DNA of 23,673 nt from Halomonas halophila. Lineage in GTDB: Bacteria; Pseudomonadota; Gammaproteobacteria; Pseudomonadales; Halomonadaceae. The translations under genes and the position numbers were made by a program. The stretch lies in the NCBI GenBank assembly GCA_002433675.1, contig DJIP01000080.1:1-23673 (forward strand). Direction: 5' to 3'. Each line of letters starts with the position of its first letter. Positions within the stretch are counted from its first letter, which is position 1. Shown piece by piece: positions 14,737 through 23,509 of the stretch. Under the pieces are notes generated by a model that was given only the letters and a program-made list of their open reading frames with translations, was not told the origin of the DNA and searched no databases.

Positions 14737-14753
14737 CACCTGAAGGGACGCCC

Positions 14754-15068
14754 ATGAGCTTTTTCGTCAACAACCGCATCTTCGTCAATCCGGGCTTCGA
14801 GGACGAGTTCGAAGAGCGCTTTCGCCGTCGCGCCGGAGAGATCGACAAGCAGCCGGGCTTTGTCGCCATGCGCGTGCTGAGGCCGCTGGGCAACCAGGCG
14901 CCCTACGTGGTGGAGACCCAGTGGGAGAGTCAGGCGGCGTTTCGTGCCTGGGTTGGCAGCGACGACTTCAAGCGCGCCCACGCCAACCCGCTGCCGGCTG
15001 AGGCCACCCGCGAGGGCGGCGGTATCGAGCAGTTCGAGGTAGTCGAGGGCACTGAAGCCAAGGGCTGA
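14754..15068 (+). CDS. Antibiotic biosynthesis monooxygenase (ABM)-domain protein
   Basis: A 104-residue single ferredoxin-like-fold domain protein of the ABM/IsdG-like superfamily. It shows an early strand with paired asparagines (FFVNNRIFVNPG), the helix FEDEFEERFRRRAGEIDKQPGF, the strand VAMRVLRPLG, then YVVETQWESQAAFRAWVGSDDFKRAH. This order matches heme-degrading-monooxygenase-like and HmoA-like proteins, where an N-terminal Asn and a His in the second helix matter; an Asn and a His occur at comparable places here. The specific function is unknown: quinol, heme or reactive-oxygen roles are all seen in the superfamily. AAGGGA precedes the ATG. The stop lies one base from the stop of the convergent transporter gene, with no terminator between them. 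Confidence 0.75.
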   Translation: MSFFVNNRIFVNPGFEDEFEERFRRRAGEIDKQPGFVAMRVLRPLGNQAPYVVETQWESQAAFRAWVGSDDFKRAHANPLPAEATREGGGIEQFEVVEGTEAKG

Positions 15069-15069
15069 A

Positions 15070-16032
15070 CTAGATCAGGCCGTTGATGCGCAGGGCGAAG
15101 ACCCCCAGCGTCACGCTGATGCTGGCCACCAGGGTGGTCAGGGCGATGATATTGGCCGTCAGGATCTCATCGCCGCCCATGGCCTTGGCCATGACGAAGG
15201 CCGCTGCGGCAGTGGGGCTTGCGAAGAACAGAAACAGCACGCCCAGTTCGGCGCCACGAAAGCCCAGTCCCAGCGCCGCCAGGGTGGCCACCAGCGGGAT
15301 CACCACCATCTTGGCGAGGCTTGCGCTGATGGCGGTGCGATAGCTGGTCTTTAGTGCCCGGGTCGAAATGGTGGCGCCGATGCAGATCAGCGCCAGCGGC
15401 AGGGTCAAGGAGGCGAAGTAGTCGCCGGTGGTCTCGATCCACTCGGGCAGGCTGACCTGCAGCGCCGCCAGGGGCGTGGCGACCACTACCGCCAGGATCA
15501 GCGGATTGGTCAGGATATGGCGGAAGATGCTGTTCCAGTCGATGGCCTTGCGCCGTCCCTCCTCGTCCAGTTGGTAGGCAGCCAGCACGACCACCGACAG
15601 CACGTTGTAGCAGAGGATCACCACCCCCAGCAGCAGGCTCCCCAGCGATAGCCCCACCTCTCCATACATGCCATGGGCGAGTGCCAGGCCGACCACTCCG
15701 CAGTTGCCACGAAACGCCCCCTGTACGTAGACCCCGCGCTGGTGGCGCTTGACCCGAAGCGCAGCGTAGCCCCAGGCGAGCACGAAGCTTGCAATGGTGG
15801 CCAACGCGAAGAAGGCCAGCATCCAGGGGTTCAGGGTGCGCTCCAGATCGGCGTGGATCAGGCTCAGAAAGAGCATGGCCGGCAGGGTGGCGCGAAACAC
15901 CAGCCGCGACGCCGTATTGACGAAGGCCTGGTCGATCCAGCCCAGGCGCTTGAGTGCAATGCCGATAAACACCATGGCAAATACCGGCAGGCTGATGTTG
16001 AGTGTCGACAGGAAGACATCGATCAATGACAT
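15070..16032 (-). CDS. AEC-family (auxin efflux carrier) transporter
   Basis: A 320-residue inner-membrane protein with about ten hydrophobic segments of the AEC/malonate-transporter type. It begins MSLIDVFLSTLNISLPVFAMVFIGIALKRLG-like, then RGNCGVVGLALAHGMYG (the polar break in the first bundle), and later FLFFASPTAAAAFVMAKAMGGD, which matches the conserved crossover region. I start at the ATG at 16032, where AAGGA lies eight bases upstream; a longer open frame to 16152 has no better site. Bacterial members move small organic acids. It is transcribed away from kdgD and shares its 232-bp intergenic region, so it may belong to the aldarate regulon, but this is inference; malonate or other acids are possible substrates. 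Confidence 0.8.
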   Translation of the reverse strand: MSLIDVFLSTLNISLPVFAMVFIGIALKRLGWIDQAFVNTASRLVFRATLPAMLFLSLIHADLERTLNPWMLAFFALATIASFVLAWGYAALRVKRHQRGVYVQGAFRGNCGVVGLALAHGMYGEVGLSLGSLLLGVVILCYNVLSVVVLAAYQLDEEGRRKAIDWNSIFRHILTNPLILAVVVATPLAALQVSLPEWIETTGDYFASLTLPLALICIGATISTRALKTSYRTAISASLAKMVVIPLVATLAALGLGFRGAELGVLFLFFASPTAAAAFVMAKAMGGDEILTANIIALTTLVASISVTLGVFALRINGLI

Positions 16033-16115
16033 GGGCGCGTCCTTGGGCCTCCAGGGAGAGGGTGTCGGATGGCCCCGGGGGCCCGCTTCGAGTCTCTCGT
16101 CGGCATTGCGGCGGG

Positions 16116-16147
16116 TTGAACAGGAGTGTGAACTTTGGTCTAAAGTT
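16116..16147 (+). promoter_or_regulatory. Candidate kdgD-operon promoter overlapped by a dyad
   Basis: TTGAAC (16116-16121) and TCTAAA (16139-16144) are 17 bases apart and resemble -35 and -10 elements. The perfect dyad AACTTT-N5-AAAGTT (16131-16147) covers the spacer and -10, as an operator would. It lies in the divergent gap between the AEC transporter and kdgD, so one regulator could control both. No regulator gene for this operon is in the window. Confidence 0.45.
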
Positions 16148-16187
16148 ACCACAGTGGCTATTGTCAGTCAGCGTCCCGACGTCTAGC

Positions 16188-16230
16188 TTATACTTTGTAT
16201 TATGTATGACATTGAGGGGCGAAACCCTCA
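16188..16230 (+). promoter_or_regulatory. Second dyad and leader stem-loop before kdgD
   Basis: ATAC-TTT-GTAT (16190-16200) is a perfect short dyad in the most AT-rich part of the gap. Downstream, TGAGGG (16213-16218) pairs with CCCTCA (16225-16230) around GCGAAA. The hairpin ends 20 bases before the AGGAGG of kdgD. The dyad could be a further regulator site and the hairpin an mRNA leader element; both are weak calls. Confidence 0.35.
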
Positions 16231-16264
16231 TGTCCGTTCACGACGAAGACAGGAGGACGTTTCG

Positions 16265-17182
16265 GTGAAATTTTCCCATGCACAGGTCAAGCAGGCGATC
16301 AGCGATGGTCTGCTGTCGTTTCCGGTCACGGACTTCGACGCCGAAGGATGTTTCGACGCCGAGAGTTATCGGGCGCGTCTCGAGTGGTTCATCAGCCATG
16401 AGATTTCGGCTGTGTTCGTCGCCGGTGGCACCGGTGAGTTCTTCAGCCTGTCGCTGGAGGAGTTTCGTGAGATCGTCCGCCTGGCAGTGGAAGTCGTCGA
16501 CGGCAAGTTGCCGGTCATCGCCAGCGCCGGTCTGAGCGTGGCAACCGGCGCCGAGTTCGCCCGTATCGCCGAGGAAGAGGGCGCCGACGGCATTCTGCTG
16601 ATGCCGCCCTACCTGACCGAGTGTCCCCAGGACGGCCTGGTGGAATACGCCAGCCGGATCTGTCAGTCCACCAGCGTCAGCGTGATCTACTACAACCGTG
16701 GCAACGGCGTGCTCAATGCCCAGTCCGCCAAGCGCCTGGCCGACGCCAATCCCAATCTGGTAGGGCTCAAGGATGGCAAGGGCGACATGCAGGCGCTCAA
16801 CCGCGTGATCAAGACCGTTGGCGACCGGCTGGCCTACGTCGGTGGCGTACCCACCGCCGAGATCATCGCCGAGGCCTACCTGGCGGTGGGTGTAAACACT
16901 TATTCCAGCGCGGTGTTCAACTTCGTGCCGGACATGGCGGTGACCTTCTACAAGGCCCTGCGTGCCGGCGACAGCGACACCGTGCGCAAAATCTCCCGCG
17001 AGTTCTTTCTGCCCTTTGTCGCCCTGCGCGACCACAAGGCAGGCTACGCCGTCAGCCTGATCAAGGCCGGCACCGACCTGATCGGCCGTCCGTCCGGCGC
17101 GGTGCGTGCCCCGCTGGAAATGCCGAGCGATGAGGAGCGCAAGCAGCTCGAGCAGCTGATCGAGCGCGCCCGATCCTTCTGA
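16265..17182 (+). CDS. kdgD: 5-dehydro-4-deoxyglucarate dehydratase
   Basis: A 305-residue member of the dihydrodipicolinate synthase/N-acetylneuraminate lyase family, TIM-barrel fold. It has the GGTGEFFSLS motif (54-63), a tyrosine in IYYNRGNGVL (142-143) and the Schiff-base lysine K169 in LVGLKDGKGD. The sequence is KdgD-like rather than DapA-like (NRGNGVL, GVNTYSSAVFNF). It decarboxylates and dehydrates 5-dehydro-4-deoxy-D-glucarate to 2-oxoglutarate semialdehyde. I choose the GTG at 16265 because AGGAGG lies eight bases upstream and the family N-terminus (KFSHAQVKQAI) begins there; a longer ATG frame from 16202 has no such site. The genes for both aldarate dehydratases that make its substrate lie downstream in the same direction. 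Confidence 0.93.
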   Translation: MKFSHAQVKQAISDGLLSFPVTDFDAEGCFDAESYRARLEWFISHEISAVFVAGGTGEFFSLSLEEFREIVRLAVEVVDGKLPVIASAGLSVATGAEFARIAEEEGADGILLMPPYLTECPQDGLVEYASRICQSTSVSVIYYNRGNGVLNAQSAKRLADANPNLVGLKDGKGDMQALNRVIKTVGDRLAYVGGVPTAEIIAEAYLAVGVNTYSSAVFNFVPDMAVTFYKALRAGDSDTVRKISREFFLPFVALRDHKAGYAVSLIKAGTDLIGRPSGAVRAPLEMPSDEERKQLEQLIERARSF

Positions 17183-17228
17183 CCGAGGACGGTCGCTAGC
17201 GCTACGGTGTAGACCGCCCCTCGATCTG

Positions 17229-17261
17229 GCCCTTCGTCACGATCCTCCCGTCTCGAAGGGC
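17229..17261 (+). other. Stem-loop between kdgD and tctC
   Basis: GCCCTTCG (17229-17236) pairs perfectly with CGAAGGGC (17254-17261) around a 17-base loop, in the 123-bp gap between the two genes. No T-run follows, so transcription probably continues. It may stabilise an mRNA end or mark a processing point that sets binding-protein levels. Confidence 0.4.
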
Positions 17262-17305
17262 ACCACTCGTCCAGCCACCAACAACCATTTCAATGAGGTG
17301 ACTTC

Positions 17306-18364
17306 ATGAGCATGCCAAGACTCTCCCTGACCCTGACCCTGACCGCTACCGCCCTGGCGACCTCGCTGGCCCTGGGCAGCGCTGCGGCGCTGGCCGCCGA
17401 CGGGCCCCTGCGCGGTAACATCCGGGTGGTCATCGGTTCAAGTTCCACCGGTGGCGACACCTACCAGAACTCGGCCATCGTGGTGGACCAGCTGTCCGAG
17501 GCGCTGGACCTGAACATGAAGGTCGACGCGGTGGGCGTCAGTGCCGCCTATCGCGCCCTGGATCGTGACCCTCGCGGTAACACTCTGATGATCTTCCATG
17601 ACCAGGCCTACCTGGGGAATCAGTACGGGGTCGAGGGCTACAAGGACCCGTTCGAGAATTACATCATCGGTCCGACCATCGCGATCAACCCGGGCAACGC
17701 CTACCTGGTGCCCAAGGACTCTCCCTACCAGACCCTGGACGACATCATCGAAGCGGTCGGCAGCGGTGAGACCGTGCGTGTGGCGATTCAGCCTGGTGGC
17801 GTCTCCGAGATCGGCTACACCGCACTCAAGAACGCCATCCGCATCGAGCACCCCGGTACGGAAGATAACCTGGTGGCGGTCAACACCGGTTCTCAGGCCG
17901 ACAAGAATCAGCTGCTGTTCGATGACCAGGCGGACCTGATCAACGGCTCGGTGCAGGCCAACGAGCAGTACACCCGTCTGCCCGAGGATGACCAGAAGGC
18001 CATGCGCTTCGTCTGGCTGACCGCACGCCACGACACCCTGCAGCAGGCCAACGAGGAAGGTCTGGGCCAGACCGACCGTGAGACGCTGCTGCAGTTCGTC
18101 GAGCCCAACGTCGAGGTGACCATGGGCGAGGGCGAGAATTTCGCCTTCGATAAGGAATTTTTCTTCCTCTACAACAAGGACATGAATCCAGAGATCGTCG
18201 AGCAGATCGACGCCACTCTGGAAGAGATCTACGCCGAAGGGGAGATCCAGGAGACCCAGAAGACGTCGTTCTTTATTCCTGACTTCATGCCCTCCGACGA
18301 AGCCCAGGCCCACCTGCGCGAGAAGGCCGACCGCTACGCCGAGATCATCGACAGCATCAAGTAA
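17306..18364 (+). CDS. tctC: Tripartite tricarboxylate transporter substrate-binding protein (TctC family)
   Basis: A 352-residue periplasmic binding protein with a Sec signal peptide: MSMPRLSLTL, a hydrophobic core and an ALA cleavage site at about residue 30. The leader coding DNA contains a threefold CCTGAC repeat giving Leu-Thr repeats. The mature part resembles TctC/BugT-type proteins: GGDTYQNSAIVVDQLSEAL, then AIQPGGVSEIGYTALKNAI. It is somewhat divergent and longer than many Bug proteins. GAGGTG at 17295-17300 supports the first ATG. TctB and TctA genes follow, so it is the binding component of a complete transporter. Lying between kdgD and garD, it probably binds glucarate or galactarate. 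The TctC-type SlcH protein of Chromohalobacter binds sulfolactate instead, and that alternative deserves mention given region 1, but position favours aldarates. Confidence 0.83.
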   Translation: MSMPRLSLTLTLTATALATSLALGSAAALAADGPLRGNIRVVIGSSSTGGDTYQNSAIVVDQLSEALDLNMKVDAVGVSAAYRALDRDPRGNTLMIFHDQAYLGNQYGVEGYKDPFENYIIGPTIAINPGNAYLVPKDSPYQTLDDIIEAVGSGETVRVAIQPGGVSEIGYTALKNAIRIEHPGTEDNLVAVNTGSQADKNQLLFDDQADLINGSVQANEQYTRLPEDDQKAMRFVWLTARHDTLQQANEEGLGQTDRETLLQFVEPNVEVTMGEGENFAFDKEFFFLYNKDMNPEIVEQIDATLEEIYAEGEIQETQKTSFFIPDFMPSDEAQAHLREKADRYAEIIDSIK

Positions 18365-18372
18365 GGGACCGC

Positions 18373-18395
18373 TGCCGGCGGCTTGCCCGCCGGCA
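18373..18395 (+). other. Strong intercistronic hairpin between tctC and tctB
   Basis: TGCCGGCGG (18373-18381) pairs perfectly with CCGCCGGCA (18387-18395) around a five-base loop, nine bases after the tctC stop. No T-run follows. Such hairpins after binding-protein genes often protect the upstream mRNA from 3' decay, giving more binding protein than permease; that role is inferred here. Confidence 0.6.
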
Positions 18396-18459
18396 TCCCT
18401 GGCCCTGTCTGTCCCCACAACTCGCAAGGCTCTCCCGTCAGGCCTGCCCCGGAGCCGCT

Positions 18460-18894
18460 ATGGAAACCTCTCCGTTGAGTGTGTCGATCGACTTCGACAG
18501 CTCTCACCTGTTCTTCCCCACGATCATTCACTGGGTGCTGGCGTTGCTGTTCGCCCTGATCGTGGTGTTTCGCCTTGTTCCTTTCTTTGCTGCGGTCAAA
18601 CGCGGCGAGAAGACGTTGCCGATCATCGGCGAGTCCATGGACGGATTTCGTTTCTTCGGCACCCTGGTGCTGATCACCGCCTATTTCGTGTTTATGTCGG
18701 TGGTGGGGAATCTGTTCCCCTATACCGGCTATGGCTTTCTGTTCGTGTCCATCGTCTTTCTGTTTTTGATGTCGATGATGTACATGCACACCCGTACCCG
18801 CCGCAAGGTAATCACCGCCGCAATCAATGCTGTGGTGGCACCCACTCTTGCCTGGCTGATCTTCGCCAAGCTTTTCTACATCACCTTGCCGTAG
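18460..18894 (+). CDS. tctB: Tripartite tricarboxylate transporter small membrane subunit (TctB family)
   Basis: A 144-residue integral membrane protein with about four hydrophobic helices (beginning LFFPTIIHWVLALLFALIVV and ending AVVAPTLAWLIFAKLFYITLP), the length and pattern of TctB. The motif at the C-terminus, with a final helix containing the FxxLFxxxLP-like ending, is common in the family. It lies 14 bp upstream of tctA and is a partner of the large TctA permease. Sequence conservation is always low in TctB, so the call rests on helices, size and the tctC-tctB-tctA order. Confidence 0.85.
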   Translation: METSPLSVSIDFDSSHLFFPTIIHWVLALLFALIVVFRLVPFFAAVKRGEKTLPIIGESMDGFRFFGTLVLITAYFVFMSVVGNLFPYTGYGFLFVSIVFLFLMSMMYMHTRTRRKVITAAINAVVAPTLAWLIFAKLFYITLP

Positions 18895-18908
18895 GGGAGA
18901 GTTGACCC

Positions 18909-20459
18909 ATGGAACTTCTGTCCTACCTCGATATCACCTTCTTTCTGCTGGCCGCGATCGGTGCCCTGATCGGCATCATCTTCGGCGCTATTCCCGGCAT
19001 GACCGCCACCATGGCGGTGGCCGTGTGTCTGCCGCTGACCTATGCGCTCGGCCTCGAGCATGGCCTGGCACTGCTGCTTGGACTCTACGTCGGGGGCATT
19101 TCTGGCGGTATGGTGCCGGCGGTGCTGCTTAATATCCCCGGCACGCCCTCGTCGATCACCACTACCTTCGACGGCTACCCCATGGCTCAGAAGGGCCAGG
19201 GTGAAAAGGCCCTGCGCGTATGCGTCGTGGCGTCGCTGGTGGGTGGGCTTGTCAGCGCCCTGGTGCTGTTCCTCTTCGCCCCCTTGCTGGCCGAGTTTTC
19301 GATCAAGTTTTCCTACGTGGAGAAGTTTCTGATCATCTTGCTGGCTCTGACGGTCATCGCCTCGATGTCCAGCAACATGCTGATCGGCATCTTCAGCGGT
19401 GTGCTGGGCATCTGGCTGAGTCTGATCGGCACCTACAGCCTGTCCGATGGGGGCAACGGCAAGACGCGACTGATGTTCGACTTCATGCAGCCCTATCTGG
19501 TGGACGGCTTTGCACTGTTGCCGGTGTTGATCGGAATCTTCGGTATCTCGACCATCCTGCTGGAGGCAGAGAAGGGTGTGAAGAGCGGTCTGTCTGGCGC
19601 CAAGATCGAGATGGGCAAGGGCGGCGGTTTCACCTTCGGCCTGTTCAAGGGCCGCCTGACCAACCTGATGCGCTCGTCTTTCATCGGCACCTTCGTCGGG
19701 ATGCTGCCGGGGGTCGGCGGCAGCGCCGCCTCGGTGCTTGCCTACACCCAGGAAAAGAACCTGTCGCGGGATTCCAGCCAGATGGGCAAGGGTGCACCCC
19801 AGGGGCTGATCGCCTCCGAGTCGGCCAACAACGCCTTGACCGGTGGCGCCCTGATCCCGCTGTTGTCGCTGGGGATCCCCGGGGACTCCACCACGGCGGT
19901 ATTGATCGGCGCCTTCACCCTTCAGGGCATCCAGGTGGGGCCGCTGTTCATCCCGGAAAACCAGGACACCTGGACGGTGATGATGATCGCTCTGGTGTTC
20001 GCCAACATCGTGATGTTCTTCCTGATGTTCTACGCCATCAAGTACATCGCCCGGGTGGTGCTGGTGCCCAAGTACGTGCTCTATCCGATCATCGTGATGA
20101 TGTGCGTGGTCGGCGCCTACGCCATCAACTACGGCATCATGTTCGACGTCTGGACGCTGCTGATCTTCGGCATCTTCGGTTACCTGATCGAGAAGATCGG
20201 GCTCGAAGTCGCGCCTTTGATCATCGGCTTCATTCTGGGCAGTTCCGCCGAGGTGTACTTCGTCAAGAGTCTGGAATCCTTCGGCACCTTCTCGATCTTC
20301 TTTACCAAGAGCCCCATCGCGCTGGTGCTGTGGGGGCTGATCGCCGCATCCATCGCCTTCTCCATCTTGCTGGGCATCAAGACCCGTGCGCGCCAGAAGA
20401 TGGAGTTGAGTCAGGTATCTGGCACCACTTCTGGATCGGGAGAGCGTCATGACGGCTGA
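18909..20459 (+). CDS. tctA: Tripartite tricarboxylate transporter large permease subunit (TctA family)
   Basis: A 516-residue permease with about eleven or twelve membrane segments. Family motifs are strong: [20 protein letters not shown] near the start, [26 protein letters not shown] (about 60-85) followed by [16 protein letters not shown], and the second-half repeat [20 protein letters not shown] with [26 protein letters not shown]. It forms the transport pore with TctB and receives substrate from TctC, probably sodium- or proton-coupled. GGGGAGAG precedes the ATG. The last 11 bases overlap the garD start, so transport and catabolism genes are translationally linked, which supports an aldarate substrate. 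Confidence 0.93.
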   Translation: MELLSYLDITFFLLAAIGALIGIIFGAIPGMTATMAVAVCLPLTYALGLEHGLALLLGLYVGGISGGMVPAVLLNIPGTPSSITTTFDGYPMAQKGQGEKALRVCVVASLVGGLVSALVLFLFAPLLAEFSIKFSYVEKFLIILLALTVIASMSSNMLIGIFSGVLGIWLSLIGTYSLSDGGNGKTRLMFDFMQPYLVDGFALLPVLIGIFGISTILLEAEKGVKSGLSGAKIEMGKGGGFTFGLFKGRLTNLMRSSFIGTFVGMLPGVGGSAASVLAYTQEKNLSRDSSQMGKGAPQGLIASESANNALTGGALIPLLSLGIPGDSTTAVLIGAFTLQGIQVGPLFIPENQDTWTVMMIALVFANIVMFFLMFYAIKYIARVVLVPKYVLYPIIVMMCVVGAYAINYGIMFDVWTLLIFGIFGYLIEKIGLEVAPLIIGFILGSSAEVYFVKSLESFGTFSIFFTKSPIALVLWGLIAASIAFSILLGIKTRARQKMELSQVSGTTSGSGERHDG

Positions 20460-22038
20460 ACCCAGGACCAACGAGAGCCGCGTGATCCGCGTCCATCCAG
20501 GCGACAATGTCGCCATCGTGGTGGGCCAGGGCGGACTGCCCCGGGGTACCCAACTGGATGATGGCGTGGCGCTGGTCAATGACATTCCCCAGGGCCACAA
20601 GGTGGCCCTGGCGGATATCGCCGAAGGTGAGCGCATCCTGCGCTACAACGAGGTGATCGGCACGGCGCTGTCGGCCATCCCGCGCGGTGGTCACGTCAAC
20701 GAGAACAACGTCAGGCTGCCGATACCGCCGAAGCTCGATGAGCTGCCTCTGGCGACCCGCAAGGCGCCGGTGGTCGAGCCGCTTGAGGGCTACACCTTCG
20801 AAGGCTTTCGCAACCCCGATGGCAGCGTCGGCACCAGGAACGTGCTCGGCATCACCACCAGCGTGCAGTGCGTGGCTGGTACCGTCGATCACGTGGTGGC
20901 GAAGATCAAGCGAGAGCTGCTGCCGCGCTTCCCCAACGTCGATGACGTTGTAGGGCTCAACCACAGCTACGGCTGCGGGGTGGCGATCGGCGCGCCGGCG
21001 GCGATCGTGCCCATCCGCACGCTCAGGAACCTGGCGCTGAACCCCAACTTCGGTAGCGAGGTCATGGTCATCGGCCTTGGCTGCGAGAAACTGCAGCCCT
21101 CGACTCTTATCGAGGACCGCCCGGTCAAGATTTTCGAACGTAGCGAGGATGCCGCCACAGGTTCTGCCAACGACGACGCCAACGTATTGAGCCTGCAGCA
21201 CGAGTCCTTCGAAGGTTTCGGCGAGATGGTCGACGGCATCATGGCCATGGCCGAGCGCCACCTCGAGCGGCTGAATCGTCGCCGGCGGGAGACCTGCCCG
21301 GTGTCGGAGCTGACGGTGGGCATGCAGTGTGGAGGCAGCGACGCTTTCTCTGGGGTAACCGCCAATCCGGCGGTGGGGTTTGCCACCGACCTGATCGTGC
21401 GTGCCGGCGGCAGCGTGATGTTTTCCGAAGTCACCGAGGTGCGTGACGCCATCCATCTGCTGACGCCTCGAGCGGTAGACGAGGAGGTCGCTCGGGCGCT
21501 GATCGAGCAGATGGCCTGGTACGACGACTATCTGGCCCAGGGCCAGGCCGATCGCAGCGCCAATCCGTCGCCGGGCAACAAGAAGGGCGGGCTCAGCAAT
21601 ATTGTCGAGAAGGCGCTTGGTTCGGTGATCAAGTCCGGCAATTCACCGATCGTTGACGTCATAGGACCCGGCGAGCGCCTGCGCAAGCGCGGGCTGACCT
21701 TTGCCGCCACCCCGGCCAGCGACTTTATCTGCGGCACCCTGCAGGCGGCGGCGGGCATGAACCTGCAGGTCTTCACCACCGGGCGCGGTACCCCCTACAA
21801 CCTGGCGATGACGCCGGTGATCAAGGTTTCCACCAACTCGACCCTGGGCCGTCGCTGGCACGATCTGATCGATCTGGACGCGGGGCGCATCGCCACCGGC
21901 GAGGCCAGCATCGAGGACATCGGCTGGGAGCTGTTCGAGCTGATTCTCGAGGTGGCAAGCGGCCGTCACCAGGTCGCCGCCGACCGCTTGGGTCTCTACA
22001 ACGACCTGGTGCTGTTCAACCCGGCGCCGGTCACCTGA
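20449..22038 (+). CDS. garD: Galactarate dehydratase
   Basis: A 529-residue UxaA-family dehydratase matching E. coli GarD along the whole length as I recall that sequence. It has an N-terminal SAF domain (about 12-95; [38 protein letters not shown]) and a central domain with [62 protein letters not shown] and MFSEVTEV. The C-terminal part has [19 protein letters not shown]. The conserved cysteines and histidines in those blocks are likely iron-binding. It converts galactarate to 5-dehydro-4-deoxyglucarate, KdgD's substrate. SuyB of sulfolactate sulfo-lyase is a shorter relative, but length, SAF fusion and neighbours all favour GarD. It starts inside the end of tctA, with GGGAGAG upstream. Confidence 0.96.
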   Translation: MTAEPRTNESRVIRVHPGDNVAIVVGQGGLPRGTQLDDGVALVNDIPQGHKVALADIAEGERILRYNEVIGTALSAIPRGGHVNENNVRLPIPPKLDELPLATRKAPVVEPLEGYTFEGFRNPDGSVGTRNVLGITTSVQCVAGTVDHVVAKIKRELLPRFPNVDDVVGLNHSYGCGVAIGAPAAIVPIRTLRNLALNPNFGSEVMVIGLGCEKLQPSTLIEDRPVKIFERSEDAATGSANDDANVLSLQHESFEGFGEMVDGIMAMAERHLERLNRRRRETCPVSELTVGMQCGGSDAFSGVTANPAVGFATDLIVRAGGSVMFSEVTEVRDAIHLLTPRAVDEEVARALIEQMAWYDDYLAQGQADRSANPSPGNKKGGLSNIVEKALGSVIKSGNSPIVDVIGPGERLRKRGLTFAATPASDFICGTLQAAAGMNLQVFTTGRGTPYNLAMTPVIKVSTNSTLGRRWHDLIDLDAGRIATGEASIEDIGWELFELILEVASGRHQVAADRLGLYNDLVLFNPAPVT

Positions 22039-22081
22039 TCGCTTCATCATCTTTAACCGAACAACCAAGAGGCAAGACTCA

Positions 22082-23407
22082 ATGTTCCCCAAGATCACCA
22101 AGATGAACATCGTGCCGGTGGCCGGCGAAGACGGTTTTCTGCTCAACCTGAGCGGTGGCCATGCCCCCTGGTTCATCCGCTGTGTGCTGGTGCTGGAAGA
22201 CGAGTCCGGCAATCGCGGTGTCGGCGAGATTCCTTCCAGTGACGGCATCCTCAAGGGGCTTGAGCAGTGTCGTTCGCTGGTCGAGGGCGCACGGGTCAAC
22301 GAGGTCAAGCAGGTGCTGAGCCAGGCTCGCCAGGTGCTGTCGCGAAACGGCCCGGAGGAGCGCGGTCGACAGACCTTTGATCTGCGCGTGGCGGTACACG
22401 TGGTTACCGCCATCGAGTCGGCACTTTATGACCTGTTCGGCCAGGCGCTGGGCATGCCAGTGGCCGACCTGCTCGGCCAGTACGGACGTCAGCGTGACGA
22501 GGTCGAGGCACTGGGCTACCTGTTCTTGCTCGGCGATCCGGACAAGACCGACCTTCCCTATCCCAAGGTCAGCGATCCGATAGATACCTGGGACGAGGTG
22601 CGCTATCAGAAAGCGATGACTCCGGAGGCGGTGGCCAACCTGGCCAAGGCCGCCTACGCACGCTACGGCTTCAAGGACTTCAAGCTCAAGGGGGGCGTAC
22701 TGCGCGGCGAAGAGGAGGCCGACTGCATTCGCGCCCTGCACGAGGCCTTCCCCGAGGCACGTCTGACGCTGGATCCCAACGGCGCCTGGTCACTGGATGA
22801 GGCGGTGCGAGTGCTCGAGCCGATCAAGGACCTGTTGAGCTATGCCGAGGACCCCTGTGGCCAGGAAGGCGGCTATTCCGGTCGGGAGACCTTGGCCGAG
22901 TTCAAGCGTCGTACCGGACTTGCCACCGCCACCAACATGATCGCCACCGACTATCGTCAGCTGAAACTTGCGGTCCAGCTCAACTCCGTGGATATCCCCT
23001 TGGCGGACTGCCACTTCTGGACCATGCAGGGGGCCGTGGCGGTGGGCGAGCTGTGCAACGAATGGGGCATGACCTGGGGCTCGCACAGCAACAACCACTT
23101 CGACATCTCGCTGGCGATGATGACCCATGTCGCCGCTGCCTGCCCCGGCGAGATCACCGCCATCGATACCCATTGGATCTGGCAGGATGGCCAGCGCATC
23201 ACCAAGGAACCGTTCAAGATCGAAGGCGGCAAGCTCAAGGTGCCGACCACGCCTGGCCTTGGCGTCGAGCTCGACGACGACAAGCTGATGGAGGCCCATC
23301 GGAAGTACCAGGGCCTCGATGTCACCAGCCGCAACGACGCCATGGCCATGCAGTACCTGATCGACGGCTGGGAGTTCGATCCCAAGCGTCCTGCCCTGGT
23401 GCGTTAG
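22082..23407 (+). CDS. gudD: D-glucarate dehydratase
   Basis: A 441-residue enolase-superfamily enzyme closely similar to E. coli GudD. It has the N-terminal capping domain ([24 protein letters not shown]), the KxK catalytic lysine K203 in DFKLKGGVL, metal ligands D231 (LDPNGAW), E262 region ([10 protein letters not shown]) and N285 (TATNMIATD), and the catalytic histidine H335 in [10 protein letters not shown]. It dehydrates D-glucarate (and L-idarate) to 5-dehydro-4-deoxyglucarate, the same product as GarD, which KdgD then uses. It lies 43 bp after garD with AAGAGGC upstream of the ATG. Length and motifs are complete; a GudX-type paralogue is less likely since the catalytic histidine is present and it sits in a full operon. 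Confidence 0.96.
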   Translation: MFPKITKMNIVPVAGEDGFLLNLSGGHAPWFIRCVLVLEDESGNRGVGEIPSSDGILKGLEQCRSLVEGARVNEVKQVLSQARQVLSRNGPEERGRQTFDLRVAVHVVTAIESALYDLFGQALGMPVADLLGQYGRQRDEVEALGYLFLLGDPDKTDLPYPKVSDPIDTWDEVRYQKAMTPEAVANLAKAAYARYGFKDFKLKGGVLRGEEEADCIRALHEAFPEARLTLDPNGAWSLDEAVRVLEPIKDLLSYAEDPCGQEGGYSGRETLAEFKRRTGLATATNMIATDYRQLKLAVQLNSVDIPLADCHFWTMQGAVAVGELCNEWGMTWGSHSNNHFDISLAMMTHVAAACPGEITAIDTHWIWQDGQRITKEPFKIEGGKLKVPTTPGLGVELDDDKLMEAHRKYQGLDVTSRNDAMAMQYLIDGWEFDPKRPALVR

Positions 23408-23509
23408 CGACGTCTCGATGGTTCAGGTGCGAAAGGCCCGGTGAGGACAACAGCCGACGGCCGTCACCGACGCTCACCCCGTCGAACGTCACACGACAGG
23501 AGAAGATTC

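Noticed and set aside
18876..20636. 586-residue minus-strand open frame opposite tctA
   Set aside because: Low-complexity Gln/His/Asp-rich shadow of a conserved permease gene.
20449..22038. Annotation as sulfolactate sulfo-lyase (SuyAB fusion)
   Set aside because: Same superfamily, but the full-length similarity to GarD and the kdgD/gudD neighbours fit galactarate dehydratase.
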